The notes beneath the pieces are model-generated. The model ran no database searches, was not told the origin of the DNA, and was given only the letters and a program-made list of their open reading frames with translations. The translations under genes and the position numbers were made by a program. 64,000 nt of DNA. Origin: Spirosoma agri. Its GTDB lineage: Bacteria; Bacteroidota; Bacteroidia; Cytophagales; Spirosomataceae. Below, in pieces: positions 28,301 through 36,159 of this stretch. Every line of letters begins with the position of its first letter. Within the stretch, counting starts at the first letter, position 1. The DNA lies in the NCBI RefSeq assembly GCF_010747415.1, contig NZ_JAAGNZ010000001.1, positions 2,108,001 through 2,172,000 on the forward strand, in the 5' to 3' direction.

Positions 28301-28790
28301 TGGCTGCTTCAAACCAGTTGAAGTTCCAGTTTCCCGTGACAACGTACAGGCGGATTGTCTGTGTACCAGCCGTCAGGCGGACCGTTGCGTTGAAGGTTTC
28401 CCAGTTCTGTAAACCACCCGTTCGGGGTACACTGACCGCTTTGAGAACCGTTCCATTAGCTGTTCGTAGCTCAAATTTTGCATTGTCGCTCCAGCCATTG
28501 GCTACCCGAAACCGGAATGTATAAACGGCTGTGGTTGGCACAGAAACGGCGTAGTCTATCCAGTCACCATCGTCGATCTGACTGATGCTTTGTCCTCCGC
28601 CAACGTCATTGGTTCCTTCCTTCTGGATACCCTGCATGGCCACGTAGTTCTCGGCTTCAACGTGACCCGGTAGCGCAGCCGCCGTTTGAAACGTGGATAG
28701 AGTACGCTCCGGCAATGCCGTCTTTATCGAAACAAAAAGGCTACCAGCGAGAGCCGCACACAGACACGTGTGGAGTAGAGTTTTTTGCAT
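25362..28790 (-). CDS. Secreted multidomain glycoside hydrolase (2x CBM6-like, Ig-like, clan GH-A barrel, T9SS type A signal)
   Basis: 1142 residues. Signal peptide; two CBM6-like modules (about 40-165 and 168-290, each with a GGG..I.D.DW.DY pattern); a Big/Ig-like domain (about 295-385); a discoidin-like part (about 390-530); then a TIM-barrel-like catalytic region (about 545-960). Two glutamates fit clan GH-A: the DNE of IECDNERDKWW near residue 724 (acid/base) and VTEAGF near 864 (nucleophile). The C-terminal 80 residues (YPNPTADFVTIQ to the end, with GTYILEI) are a type A T9SS sorting signal. It should act on polysaccharide outside the cell. Substrate unknown; remodelling of the neighbouring exopolysaccharide is a guess. 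Confidence 0.88.
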   Translation of the reverse strand: MQKTLLHTCLCAALAGSLFVSIKTALPERTLSTFQTAAALPGHVEAENYVAMQGIQKEGTNDVGGGQSISQIDDGDWIDYAVSVPTTAVYTFRFRVANGWSDNAKFELRTANGTVLKAVSVPRTGGLQNWETFNATVRLTAGTQTIRLYVVTGNWNFNWFEAASSRALPGKLEAETFDVATDVRPEATADTGGGLNVGYIDDNDWMDYNVNVASAGIHTFQFRVANSYGNGRIEIRTESGSVLGSVDVPRTGGWQNWTTISTTATLTAGSQVLRLYAVRGTFNFNWFSVAKGGIVLSPAVITFNALPDKTVDDSEFSLVATSTNTSTPITFASSNPSVVSVSNGSGAWKASIVGVGTATITASQAASSAYLAASDVARTQTINGSTTISANKKIPIDSKRWYQLNNVSNGLDGLFDGITDATVETGWGKVLANYDAYYPLLAGESMTLESIRFYDFMGTFTDNPMTLSIITDQWQRIPIATFTGEQYATWVGPYPNRTTTGNAQFKLDQPISNARYLVINTWGAFPTEIEFYGSYVAASQAQTAAPAKSVKLKDMFGVNAYEWNFEDGNSPWMINETKMNIVKSFSGVRHYMDWNKLESTEGNYSYNPTMSGGWNYDAIYERCKAEGIEVLACLKTIPDWMVDTYPNDQRDSENTPLRYGKDFTNPASYLEQAKVGFQYMARYGNNPNVNPALLSVNSTPRWTGDTPNSIKVGLGLINYIECDNERDKWWKGRKAYQTAREYAANLSAFYDGHKNTMGAGVGVKNADPNVKVVIGGLASASSGSDYLKGMVDWCKQYRGYKADGTVNLCWDIVNYHMYSDNTSSAQSGNSTRGAAPEVTPIDKIAQDFRKTAHQLSYDMPVWVTEAGFDINQGSPLKAIPIGNKSALETQGDWILRTALFYARQGIEKVFFYQLYDDNSSGGMFGTSGLANGDNTTRRPAADYLYQTGKLFGEYAYKQTLNQNPIVDRYELSGKSAYALVVPDEVGRTASYTLDLGTATQARIYRPKAGSNDMDMEVVSTNQGKLALTVTETPMFVIAGNVAPNVREAAPIVESKSLDEVIRVYPNPTADFVTIQAERSNSAPIYVNLFDAGSGRLHRQISLTKTGDQFSSKMDLTQLPTGTYILEIKQDGERAMRKVLKVK

Positions 28791-29138
28791 AGTACTTGGG
28801 CTATATATTGATGTTACTTTATATGTGATAAAGGTAAGTAAAGTTATTCAAGTTGAAGGCGTTTTGTCGATTAAAAAATTTTAAGGTTATATACTTAGTG
28901 TATAGGTATTACGTAAATATGTTTTTCTGTTAATAAATTAATCTATGAATGGTGTTAGTTTCCAATAGTTCAGTAGATTGTGCTTTGCTCGATAAAATTT
29001 GAATTAGAAATTACTAGTAAGTTTTACGCATAAGGTAGTCGCTCAACTAGTCAGTCGAGAATGGCTAAAAACTGGCTGATCTGTATAAACAAATCACATT
29101 TTAAGGATATTATTTTTTGAATTGGTGTACTATAGAAA
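28791..29138. other. AT-rich gap upstream of the secreted hydrolase
   Basis: About 350 bp, markedly AT-rich, between the start of the secreted hydrolase and the terminator of the KAS III-like gene. It should contain the hydrolase promoter, but I could not find a well-spaced -33/-7 pair. No ORF of note, no repeat and no RNA fold recognised. Confidence 0.5.
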
Positions 29139-29175
29139 AGCAAAACCCCCTTCCCGATCGAAAGGGGGTTTTGCT
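29139..29175 (-). terminator. Intrinsic terminator of the KAS III-like gene
   Basis: A strong hairpin with arms AGCAAAACCCCCTT and AAGGGGGTTTTGCT (one extra A) around a short GATCG-containing loop, ending 42 bp beyond the stop codon at 29217. On the minus strand it is followed by TTTTC, as expected for a rho-independent terminator. Confidence 0.85.
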
Positions 29176-29216
29176 GAAAAATAAGAGAGCAACGTGTACG
29201 TCTGATTTGACTGTTT

Positions 29217-30287
29217 CTAGAACTGGTAAATGACCGAGTTGATATTCATGCCAGCCCCAACGGAAGCAATCACGACTTTGTCTCCCGGTTTGATCTGCTG
29301 ATCGTCAAACTTTCCTTTCTGAATCAGATCGAGCAGGGTAGGAATGGTTGCTACTGAGCTATTACCCAGCCATGAAATGGTCATGGGCATCAGTGTCAGG
29401 TCGGGACTGTCCAGATTATAGAGCTTGTAAAGCCGTTGCAGAATGGCCACGTCCATTTTCTCGTTGGCCTGGTGAATCAGCACTTTGTTGATTTGTGACA
29501 GGGAAATACCGGCCTTGTCCAGCGCTTTCTTTATCACCAGTGGCACCTGATTGAGGGCAAACTCATACAGTTTCCGGCCGTTCATTTTCATGAAAACGTC
29601 CCCACTGTCCGCCTGAGTGGGAGCGTAGGACTTGCTCATGTTTAAGAGCGTGGCGTAATCGTGGGCGTGCGTTTGGGTATGATGCGACAAAATGCCGGTA
29701 TGCTCATCATCAGACGCTTCCAGAATAACGGCACCACTTCCGTCACTGAACAACATTGAATCCCGATCATGCGGATCAATAACCCGTGACAGCGTTTCGG
29801 TTCCGATAACGAGACAACGTTTGGCGTCGCCGGAGCGGATATAGTAATTGGCCTGAATGATCCCTTCCAGCCAGCCTGGGCAACCAAACGCCATATCGTA
29901 GGCGATCGTATCGGGATTTTTTATGTGCAGCAGGGCTTTGATCCGCGAGGCCAGCGAAGGCACCATATCGACCCGGTTACTGCCGTGAGCAACGTCGCCA
30001 AAGTTATGCGCAACGATGATGTAATCGAGTGTTTCAGGGTCAATACCTGAACTCGTCAGGGCATCGCTGGCTGCCAGAAAGCCCAGCTCCGATGCCTTTT
30101 GTTCCGGCCTGGCGTATCGACGTTCGCAAATGCCGGTAATTTCCTGAAACTTTGTTAACGTATGAGCTGAGTTTGTTGGGATTTCAGCTCCTTCTTTGGT
30201 GTAAAACTGTGCAGTCAGGAAGTCCTGGTTACGAACGGTAACGTCAGGTATATAGCTCCCGGTTGCAGTGAAAACTGATCTGATCAT
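29217..30287 (-). CDS. 3-oxoacyl-ACP synthase III (KAS III/FabH-like)
   Basis: 356 residues from the ATG at 30287 (MIRSVFTATGSYIP); an in-frame start at 30311 adds eight atypical residues. Thiolase-fold condensing enzyme with the KAS III catalytic triad visible: Cys136 in AFGCPGW, His272 in IHQANEK, and Asn309 in WLGNSSVA. It condenses an acyl-CoA or acyl-ACP with malonyl-ACP. Several KAS III relatives occur in Bacteroidota, some in secondary lipid pathways rather than primary fatty acid synthesis; no other lipid gene is adjacent, so the pathway is open. A strong terminator follows. Confidence 0.93.
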   Translation of the reverse strand: MIRSVFTATGSYIPDVTVRNQDFLTAQFYTKEGAEIPTNSAHTLTKFQEITGICERRYARPEQKASELGFLAASDALTSSGIDPETLDYIIVAHNFGDVAHGSNRVDMVPSLASRIKALLHIKNPDTIAYDMAFGCPGWLEGIIQANYYIRSGDAKRCLVIGTETLSRVIDPHDRDSMLFSDGSGAVILEASDDEHTGILSHHTQTHAHDYATLLNMSKSYAPTQADSGDVFMKMNGRKLYEFALNQVPLVIKKALDKAGISLSQINKVLIHQANEKMDVAILQRLYKLYNLDSPDLTLMPMTISWLGNSSVATIPTLLDLIQKGKFDDQQIKPGDKVVIASVGAGMNINSVIYQF

Positions 30288-30339
30288 AGGTACGGAAAAG
30301 CCTTGAAACAACTCCTTTTTTTAGGCAAGAGATCGGGGT

Positions 30340-30849
30340 TTATGATTTGTTGAGGGTCGCTTGTAAATACGCTTTAGCTTCGGTAAATGCTCTTACCAGA
30401 TGCCGATGGAAGTAGATCCGATCCTGACCGACGAAAAAAGCGAGATCGTCATCATGGTCACAGCGAAAAAACAGACCATTGGGAAAATAGCCATTACCCG
30501 CACCGTAGAAGTGATTAATAACGGGAACGACCGCGGTATTTGTTTCGGGCGTATTTTGGTTGGCATTGATCGTGTTGACAGACTGACGCATGGCATAAAT
30601 CAGACTCGTAATATCCTGAATTTTACCATTCGTACCTACTTCATCAAAAAAGTCGACTCGCTTACCGGCCTGTTCAGCTTGCTCGAGCAAGTCACTTTCC
30701 AGGTTTACCAGCTCGATAAAGAGCGACTGTGTCTTTGTCGTATACGCTACATCTCGGTTAAAAGCAGGCTCGTGTACATGCTGATCGATAGCCATCAGGT
30801 TTTGATCGAGTTGCGCTTTGGTCCACGCTTTATTTGGGTATACTGTCAT
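30340..30849 (-). CDS. Unrecognised conserved-looking protein
   Basis: 169 residues from the ATG at 30849 (MTVYPNKAWTK); a TTG three codons upstream is less likely. Soluble, acidic, no signal peptide and no membrane helix. Mostly helical in appearance (EQAEQAGKRVDFFDEV, then QDITSLIYAMRQSVNT) with a C-terminal part rich in Phe, His and Asp. I do not recognise a family. It ends 52 bp upstream of the KAS III-like gene on the same strand, so the two may be co-transcribed. An inverted repeat lies just upstream of the start. Confidence 0.7.
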   Translation of the reverse strand: MTVYPNKAWTKAQLDQNLMAIDQHVHEPAFNRDVAYTTKTQSLFIELVNLESDLLEQAEQAGKRVDFFDEVGTNGKIQDITSLIYAMRQSVNTINANQNTPETNTAVVPVINHFYGAGNGYFPNGLFFRCDHDDDLAFFVGQDRIYFHRHLVRAFTEAKAYLQATLNKS

Positions 30850-30860
30850 GAGAGACAAAC

Positions 30861-30878
30861 CTTACTACGTTTAGTAAG
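30861..30878. promoter_or_regulatory. Perfect 7-bp inverted repeat just upstream of a start codon
   Basis: CTTACTA and TAGTAAG separated by 4 bp, ending 11 bp before the ATG at 30849. Read on the minus strand, a TTTG follows the repeat, near where a -7 element would lie. It could be an operator for the 30340-30849 gene or a small leader hairpin. Weak evidence. Confidence 0.3.
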
Positions 30879-31154
30879 CGGGCAGCAGGCGTGTGATAGG
30901 ATAACTGATTTGTCCGCAAAACGCTTATTGACCGACCTGATTGTTGAGGGTAAACTCCTTCCGGAACAATTCCGTCAACGGCCAGCCAACTTAACGAGAT
31001 TCGAGCCCATAAAGGTAGTGAAAACCGGCTGGACAACAGCATAGTAAATGCGTCGTGCTCTGTAGGTGCCAGTGCGCTGGCAAGTATATAAACAGGGCAA
31101 CCGAGTAAAGCAGGATTATTTCGTCTTTTTGTAAATCATTTCCTATTCGTGCCG

Positions 31155-33737
31155 ATGAAACGATGCCTGTTCATGCTTATTCTGACGCTGCTCACCACTA
31201 TCAGTTGGGCACAATCTACACCGACTTTAGCCAATCAACATGCGAAACCCTGGACTTACTGGTGGTGGATGGGCAACGCCGTGAACGAGAAAGACATTAC
31301 AAACTTACTCGAACAGTTTTCAAAAGCCGGCCTGGGCGGGGTACATATCATCCCGATCTACGGCGTAAAGGGATATGAACGCCAGTTTCTTCCTTTCCTG
31401 GGCGATCGCTGGCTGGCAGTTTTTGCGCATACCGTTCGGGAAGGTAGGCGGCTGGGGATGGGCGTCGACCTGACGATGGGTACAGGCTGGCCGTTCGGTG
31501 GACCAGGCGTTTCGTCGGCAATGGCGGCCAAAGAGTGGAAGGTGGAAAACGGGACGCTTGTGTCCGCGTTGACCAACCAGCAGGTGAAGCGACCCGCACC
31601 CGGTGGGCAGGGGCTCGTGATCGATTATTTCAGTCGTTCGGCCATTGAGACCTACGTAAAACGCTTCGACTCGACACTGGCACGCATACCCGAGAAGCCG
31701 CGTGCGGTGTATAACGACTCCTACGAGGTGTTTGGCGCTAACTGGACGGATAACTTTCTCACCGAATTCAGGAACCGACGTGGCTATGATCTTAACAGTC
31801 AGCTCTCCGCTTTTCTGGATACGACGCAAACGCAAAACAGTATTCTGGTTCATCAAGATTACCACCAGACGCTGGCCGAACTGCTGCACGACGGATTTAC
31901 CAAACCCTGGGTTACCTGGGCACACCGGCACAACTACAAGGTTCGTAATCAGGCGCATGGCTCACCGGGAAATCTGATCGATCTGTACACGGAGGCTGAC
32001 ATTCCAGAAACTGAATCGTTTGGGTCGAGTCGGTTTTCAATTCCCGGTTTGCGCGTCGATGAACAGTATGAAGTTGACCGATTCGGTACACCCAACCCAC
32101 TGGCCATGAAGTTTGCGTCTTCGGCGGCAAATCTGGCGGGCAAACCGTTGGTCAGTTCCGAGACCGGAACGTGGCTGGCGAATCATTTTCAGGTGTCACT
32201 GTCGCAGGTGAAACCGCAGGTCGATGAGTTATTTACGGCGGGCGTTAATCACGTTTTCTACCATGGCATTCCATACTCACCACCTGCCGAAGCGTGGCCG
32301 GGCTGGTTGTTCTATGCCTCGACAAACTATGGGCCAACGTCGCACGTCTGGCCCCACCTGCCGCTTCTGAATCGCTACATCGAACGTTGCCAGACGCGGC
32401 TGCAACGAAGCAAACCCGATAACGATGTGCTAATTTATTTTCCTATTCACGATCTGTGGGCCACACGGGCGAAATCAGCCGGAGGGATCCACCAGCTGGA
32501 AGTGCATCACGTTGAGCGATGGTTATTGCCGCAACCGTTCGGACAAGTATGCGACCTGCTGCTGAAGCGGGGCTACTCGTTCGATTACGTGTCGGATGAT
32601 CTACTCAAGGGCCTAACGGTCACCAAGCAAGGGGTTCGTAGTGCCAGTGGAGCCGTATACAAACTGATCGTGGTGCCCCGGACCGTCTACTTGCCCGAAC
32701 AATCGCTTCGGCAATTAGAGCGTCTGGCCCGGTCTGGAGCCCGTATCGTGTTCGATGGGCAGTTGCCGGAACAGGCTCCCGGCTTTCAGAATCATGCAAA
32801 ACGAACCGCTGAACTAAAACAGATCGGGGCCACCCTTCAGCAACTGAACTCTGTAACGATCACCGCTGACCTATTTAGCACGCTCGGCCAAATGGGTGTT
32901 CGGGTGGAGTCCTGGGCCGCCGAGGGACTATCATTTATCCGCAAGCGGCACGCCGACACGACGCAGTATTTTGTGGCGAACCTGAGCAATCGTTTTCGTC
33001 AGAACTGGATTACGCTGGCTGCATCGGGGTGGGTAAGCCGCTATGATCCACTGGCGAACCAGACCGACCGTTTGCCCGTCCGGAAAAATAAACAGGGCGG
33101 GGTCGAGGTTTTTCTGCACCTGGAACCGGGGCAAACTTGTTTCCTGAATGTGAGTCCGGGAACTGCGCCAGTAACGACCCCGGCCAGCCAGTCCGAAGCT
33201 GATAAATTAGCTGACCAGCCCATTGCCTTACCGAACCCGTGGCAGGTGCAATTCCTGCAAGGTCGTCCGGCATTGACAGCGTCGGTAACGGTGCCCGGTC
33301 CTGTGTCGTGGGTAACGCTTACTGATTCCGCCGGTTTTTTCTCCGGCACAGTGCGCTACAGCACTACCTTCGATCTGCCCGGTGGCAGAGCCCGTGCGCG
33401 AACGTACAGACTCAACCTCGGCGATGTGCGGGAGGTAGCCGACGTTCGACTCAACGGACAGCCAATCGGCACGGCCTGGAGTATCCCGTTCCAGCTATCG
33501 ATACCCGCCGACCGGCTGAAACCGACCGGCAACCAGCTAACGATCGACGTGACCAATCTATCGGCCAATTACATGCATCTCTACGACCGTCAGCATCCGG
33601 GTTGGAAAAAGTTTTATGATATCAACATTGTCGACATTCGCTATAAACCATTTGATGCGAGCCGCTGGGATGCCGTGCCGTCTGGTCTGCTGGGTCCGGT
33701 AACATTAACACCCGTAAATGCACAAGGTGGTCGGTAA
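31155..33737 (+). CDS. Glycoside hydrolase family 106-like (alpha-L-rhamnosidase), exported
   Basis: 860 residues from the ATG at 31155 (a GTG two codons upstream is less likely). A signal peptide ends near ISWAQ. The catalytic region starts PWTYWWWMGNAVNEKDI and continues GLGGVHIIPIYGVKG and GVDLTMGTGWPFGGP, the pattern of the GH106 (PF17132) alpha-L-rhamnosidases common in Bacteroidota. A C-terminal beta-sandwich (about 700-850) includes LNLGDVREVADVRLNG, a galactose-binding-like fold. It would release rhamnose from plant or bacterial glycans in the periplasm. No SusC/D pair is adjacent, so it is not in a classical utilisation locus here. Confidence 0.88.
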   Translation: MKRCLFMLILTLLTTISWAQSTPTLANQHAKPWTYWWWMGNAVNEKDITNLLEQFSKAGLGGVHIIPIYGVKGYERQFLPFLGDRWLAVFAHTVREGRRLGMGVDLTMGTGWPFGGPGVSSAMAAKEWKVENGTLVSALTNQQVKRPAPGGQGLVIDYFSRSAIETYVKRFDSTLARIPEKPRAVYNDSYEVFGANWTDNFLTEFRNRRGYDLNSQLSAFLDTTQTQNSILVHQDYHQTLAELLHDGFTKPWVTWAHRHNYKVRNQAHGSPGNLIDLYTEADIPETESFGSSRFSIPGLRVDEQYEVDRFGTPNPLAMKFASSAANLAGKPLVSSETGTWLANHFQVSLSQVKPQVDELFTAGVNHVFYHGIPYSPPAEAWPGWLFYASTNYGPTSHVWPHLPLLNRYIERCQTRLQRSKPDNDVLIYFPIHDLWATRAKSAGGIHQLEVHHVERWLLPQPFGQVCDLLLKRGYSFDYVSDDLLKGLTVTKQGVRSASGAVYKLIVVPRTVYLPEQSLRQLERLARSGARIVFDGQLPEQAPGFQNHAKRTAELKQIGATLQQLNSVTITADLFSTLGQMGVRVESWAAEGLSFIRKRHADTTQYFVANLSNRFRQNWITLAASGWVSRYDPLANQTDRLPVRKNKQGGVEVFLHLEPGQTCFLNVSPGTAPVTTPASQSEADKLADQPIALPNPWQVQFLQGRPALTASVTVPGPVSWVTLTDSAGFFSGTVRYSTTFDLPGGRARARTYRLNLGDVREVADVRLNGQPIGTAWSIPFQLSIPADRLKPTGNQLTIDVTNLSANYMHLYDRQHPGWKKFYDINIVDIRYKPFDASRWDAVPSGLLGPVTLTPVNAQGGR

Positions 33738-33854
33738 TGTACGCAACCGATCCTAAAGAGCGTGAGGGCTGCGTCGAAGGGGTTAACAAATTGGTCATAT
33801 CGAACTGAATCAACTTACTTACATTGCAGCTGACTCAAGTTAACGACCATTTAT

Positions 33855-34244
33855 ATGCAATTGACGGCTTTGTCGTGGCTTTATCTTGTTGGCGCTGCGT
33901 TCTGCCAGATGGCCTGGACATACTCGCTGAAATACCTGCGCGTCGATGCGCTGAAAGTCCTGAACTGGGCAACGTTTTACCGGCTCGATGGTGGACTGGT
34001 TAGTCTGGTTCCCTGGATCGTCTATGTGGTTGCCGGTATCATCAACTCAGTGTTGCTGGCGATGGCAATGCGCGTGATTTCGTCGACAACCGCCTTTGCC
34101 GTCTGGATGGCTGTAACCTTACTCTTTATCAAAACGGCCGACGTTTACTGGCTGAAAAACAGCTGGTCGCTATCCGAATTGTTCTTTCTGCTGTTGATCA
34201 CGGTCGGCATTGTCGGGCTTAAGCTGGTGGGCCCCGCGCAATGA
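33855..34244 (+). CDS. Small membrane protein, SMR/DMT-like, lacking the essential glutamate
   Basis: 129 residues with four predicted membrane helices (about 6-25, 50-70, 77-96, 106-125). The first helix aligns with EmrE-type small multidrug resistance proteins (GAAFCQMAWTYSLK), but the membrane-embedded Glu that binds proton and drug is Gln18 here, eight residues before the conserved Lys, as Glu14 is in EmrE. The loop between helices 1 and 2 is longer than in typical SMR proteins. It may be a non-proton-coupled or divergent relative (DMT superfamily). A hairpin terminator follows. Confidence 0.75.
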   Translation: MQLTALSWLYLVGAAFCQMAWTYSLKYLRVDALKVLNWATFYRLDGGLVSLVPWIVYVVAGIINSVLLAMAMRVISSTTAFAVWMAVTLLFIKTADVYWLKNSWSLSELFFLLLITVGIVGLKLVGPAQ

Positions 34245-34255
34245 GAACCGTAAAC

Positions 34256-34291
34256 AAAACACCTACGCAGTCAGTGCCGGGTAGGTGTTTT
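34256..34291 (+). terminator. Intrinsic terminator after the SMR-like gene
   Basis: Stem of AAAACACCTAC with GTAGGTGTTTT (11 bp, perfect) around a 14-base loop, 12 bp beyond the stop codon at 34244. The T-run of the right arm completes a rho-independent terminator; the A-run on the left could serve the opposite strand. Confidence 0.85.
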
Positions 34292-34322
34292 CGGGTATCA
34301 GAAAATCGCTGGTAACAGACGA

Positions 34323-34514
34323 TCAGACTTCAAGCGCTTTGCGGGTTTTCCGCTTTTGTTTGGTTCTGTTGAGCCGGGCGCAGCATAGGCATTCCACTTT
34401 GTGACCTGTTCCCGTGTGCCGGTCGATCGGATCGATCCGGACGGCTTCCGAGCAACCTGTGTTTGTATGATAAACGAGCTGCCGAATTGAATTAAAAGGT
34501 GTAACTTTTCCCAT
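34323..34514 (-). CDS. Possible small basic Cys-containing protein
   Basis: 63 codons starting MGKVTPFNSIRQLVYH. The C-terminal half has ECLCCARLN followed by a very basic stretch, and another Cys lies near residue 21, so a small metal-binding or nucleic-acid-binding protein is conceivable. No family recognised. It is free of overlap with any larger gene and faces the terminator of the SMR-like gene. Could be a chance ORF. Confidence 0.4.
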   Translation of the reverse strand: MGKVTPFNSIRQLVYHTNTGCSEAVRIDPIDRHTGTGHKVECLCCARLNRTKQKRKTRKALEV

Positions 34515-34541
34515 TATTGTCGAGATAATTCTTGCCTGTGC

Positions 34542-34754
34542 TTAGCATAACCAGTATAAAAGCACAGGTATAAGTAACAGAATAACCAGCGTTATAGTGA
34601 ATAATGTTTGCTGACGGGACGAATAGATTACGTACCGGCTATTTCCGGCCAGCAGATTCATGAGTTCGAGTAGCCAGTGGCGCAAAACAAAATAGAGTAG
34701 TAGTGTCGAATCGCCACAAAGGTATGGGGTTGATTTACTGGTCAGTGTTATCAT
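34542..34754 (-). CDS. Possible small membrane protein
   Basis: 70 codons. Two hydrophobic stretches are visible, STLLLYFVLRHWLLELMNLL and the C-terminal TLFTITLVILLLIPVLLYW, which would make a two-helix membrane protein. No family recognised. It lies alone between a candidate small gene and a lipoprotein gene on the same strand. A chance ORF in a 550-bp gap cannot be excluded. Confidence 0.3.
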   Translation of the reverse strand: MITLTSKSTPYLCGDSTLLLYFVLRHWLLELMNLLAGNSRYVIYSSRQQTLFTITLVILLLIPVLLYWLC

Positions 34755-34794
34755 TTTGTTACCCTTGCCGACCCCACAATTCGATAGCGTACAC

Positions 34795-35955
34795 TCAATC
34801 GTGCTTGTACTTCTGACGCAACCGCCTGACTACGTCATCGGCGAGTTCATCGCGCATGCTGTCGTAGAGCTGCCAGCGTGAGGGCGGAAACAGGTTAGCG
34901 CTTTTGAGGCTCGACCCATTTAGCGCCCGATCGTCGCCACTAAATGTTTGCCACTCGGTTTGCCAGCTTCGGGTTTCCCAGATTCTGTCGTCCCAGACTG
35001 TTTTGCCGGTCTGCGTATCGACACTGCGCATCTGTAGGGTCAATTCGGCGTGGATCGTTCGCTGGTAGGTCGTCAGCGTGCCGCTCACTTTTTCCATGAT
35101 GTCGACCTTCGTGGAGTCGTTGATCTTCTTCTCGCCGACCTTATACGACTGATTGCTGTAGACGGTTGTGGATGATGATGTGGTATTGTCGCTGGACGGC
35201 CTGTAGTCGGAAACCTGAAGCTGGATCGCCTGATGAATGGGAAAGCCATCCCCCGCCGACTCGTCGGGTCGGTAAAGCCGAACGAAGGGGGATGGCGCTT
35301 CGTCTGGACCGATCTGGCGAAAAATCAGGTGCTGTAAGTACTCGTTTTCTTTCTCGCTGATCTCGCGTGTGGGTGATAACGGCTCCACAACGACCCGCAG
35401 AACCGCAAAGGGTAGGGCCTCTTCGGATTTGGCGTGGGCCTGTTGGTAGTCGGGCACCCACGACAGGGCTTTCTGGTAGTTAAGATACGCATCTTTGGCC
35501 GCCAGTCGATCCGTCTCCCGGTAGGCAAACGCCTGTTCTGCCGCTTCGTAGCGGTCGGCTGCGGCCAGTTGACGGGTTTCCTGTTTGCGGTCGGTGTATG
35601 ACAGCGGGTAAGCCGCCAGCCAGCCGGCACACGCGTCGCAAGTTCGGGCGTTGTCGGTCAGCGCTTGCAGCGTTTCGTACTCCGTATGGACAGCCTCCCA
35701 GCGGTAAGCATCGGTACTGGACGGGGAGGACAGTCTTCGGATCGTATTCTGGTGCGTTTCGTAGGCGCTGACAAAAGCCTGTTTAAGAACCAGCGGTGCT
35801 TTGATGAACCCACGCTTGCTCAGTCCACGCCAGCCCTGAAGTCGTTGCGACGCCCGTTTGACGGCCAGGTCGAAGTCGCCCCGCTTGAGGGCTGTCTGGC
35901 CGCTGCTACAGGCCATCAGCACAGCGGCTAGTACGGAGAAGAGGAGAAGACGCAT
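34795..35955 (-). CDS. Hypothetical lipoprotein
   Basis: 386 residues from the ATG at 35955 (MRLLLFSVLAAVLMACSS), which gives a clean lipoprotein signal with lipobox LMAC; the longer in-frame start at 35988 would spoil it. The N-terminal half is helical and Ala/Tyr/Arg-rich, TPR-like in spacing (about 20-190); the C-terminal half has beta-rich segments (VVVEPLSPTRE, then LTLQMRSVDTQTGKTVWDDR). Probably anchored in a membrane facing the periplasm. Function unknown. No operon partner of known function. Confidence 0.78.
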   Translation of the reverse strand: MRLLLFSVLAAVLMACSSGQTALKRGDFDLAVKRASQRLQGWRGLSKRGFIKAPLVLKQAFVSAYETHQNTIRRLSSPSSTDAYRWEAVHTEYETLQALTDNARTCDACAGWLAAYPLSYTDRKQETRQLAAADRYEAAEQAFAYRETDRLAAKDAYLNYQKALSWVPDYQQAHAKSEEALPFAVLRVVVEPLSPTREISEKENEYLQHLIFRQIGPDEAPSPFVRLYRPDESAGDGFPIHQAIQLQVSDYRPSSDNTTSSSTTVYSNQSYKVGEKKINDSTKVDIMEKVSGTLTTYQRTIHAELTLQMRSVDTQTGKTVWDDRIWETRSWQTEWQTFSGDDRALNGSSLKSANLFPPSRWQLYDSMRDELADDVVRRLRQKYKHD

Positions 35956-36000
35956 ATCGTAGAATACGATTTTCTGAACATTCGACAACGCAAAACGTAG

Positions 36001-36029
36001 TTGGTTTATCGTTGATGTTAATTAGTTTG
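36001..36029 (+). promoter_or_regulatory. Candidate promoter upstream of corA
   Basis: TTG at 36001-36003 and TTAGTTTG at 36022-36029 (one mismatch from TAnnTTTG), separated by 18 bp, close to the spacing expected of a Bacteroidota -33/-7 promoter. It would start transcription about 120 bp upstream of the CorA gene. Confidence 0.3.
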
Positions 36030-36159
36030 TGGTTTAGTCAATTCTGAGGGAAGATGCTGTCCGGCAAAACCTACTCACGTAAGGGACACGGAACAGATCC
36101 GGGTCAGTATTGATGCACCTGATAGCGACGAATCACAGGCCAAGTTTAGCTAACCATCC

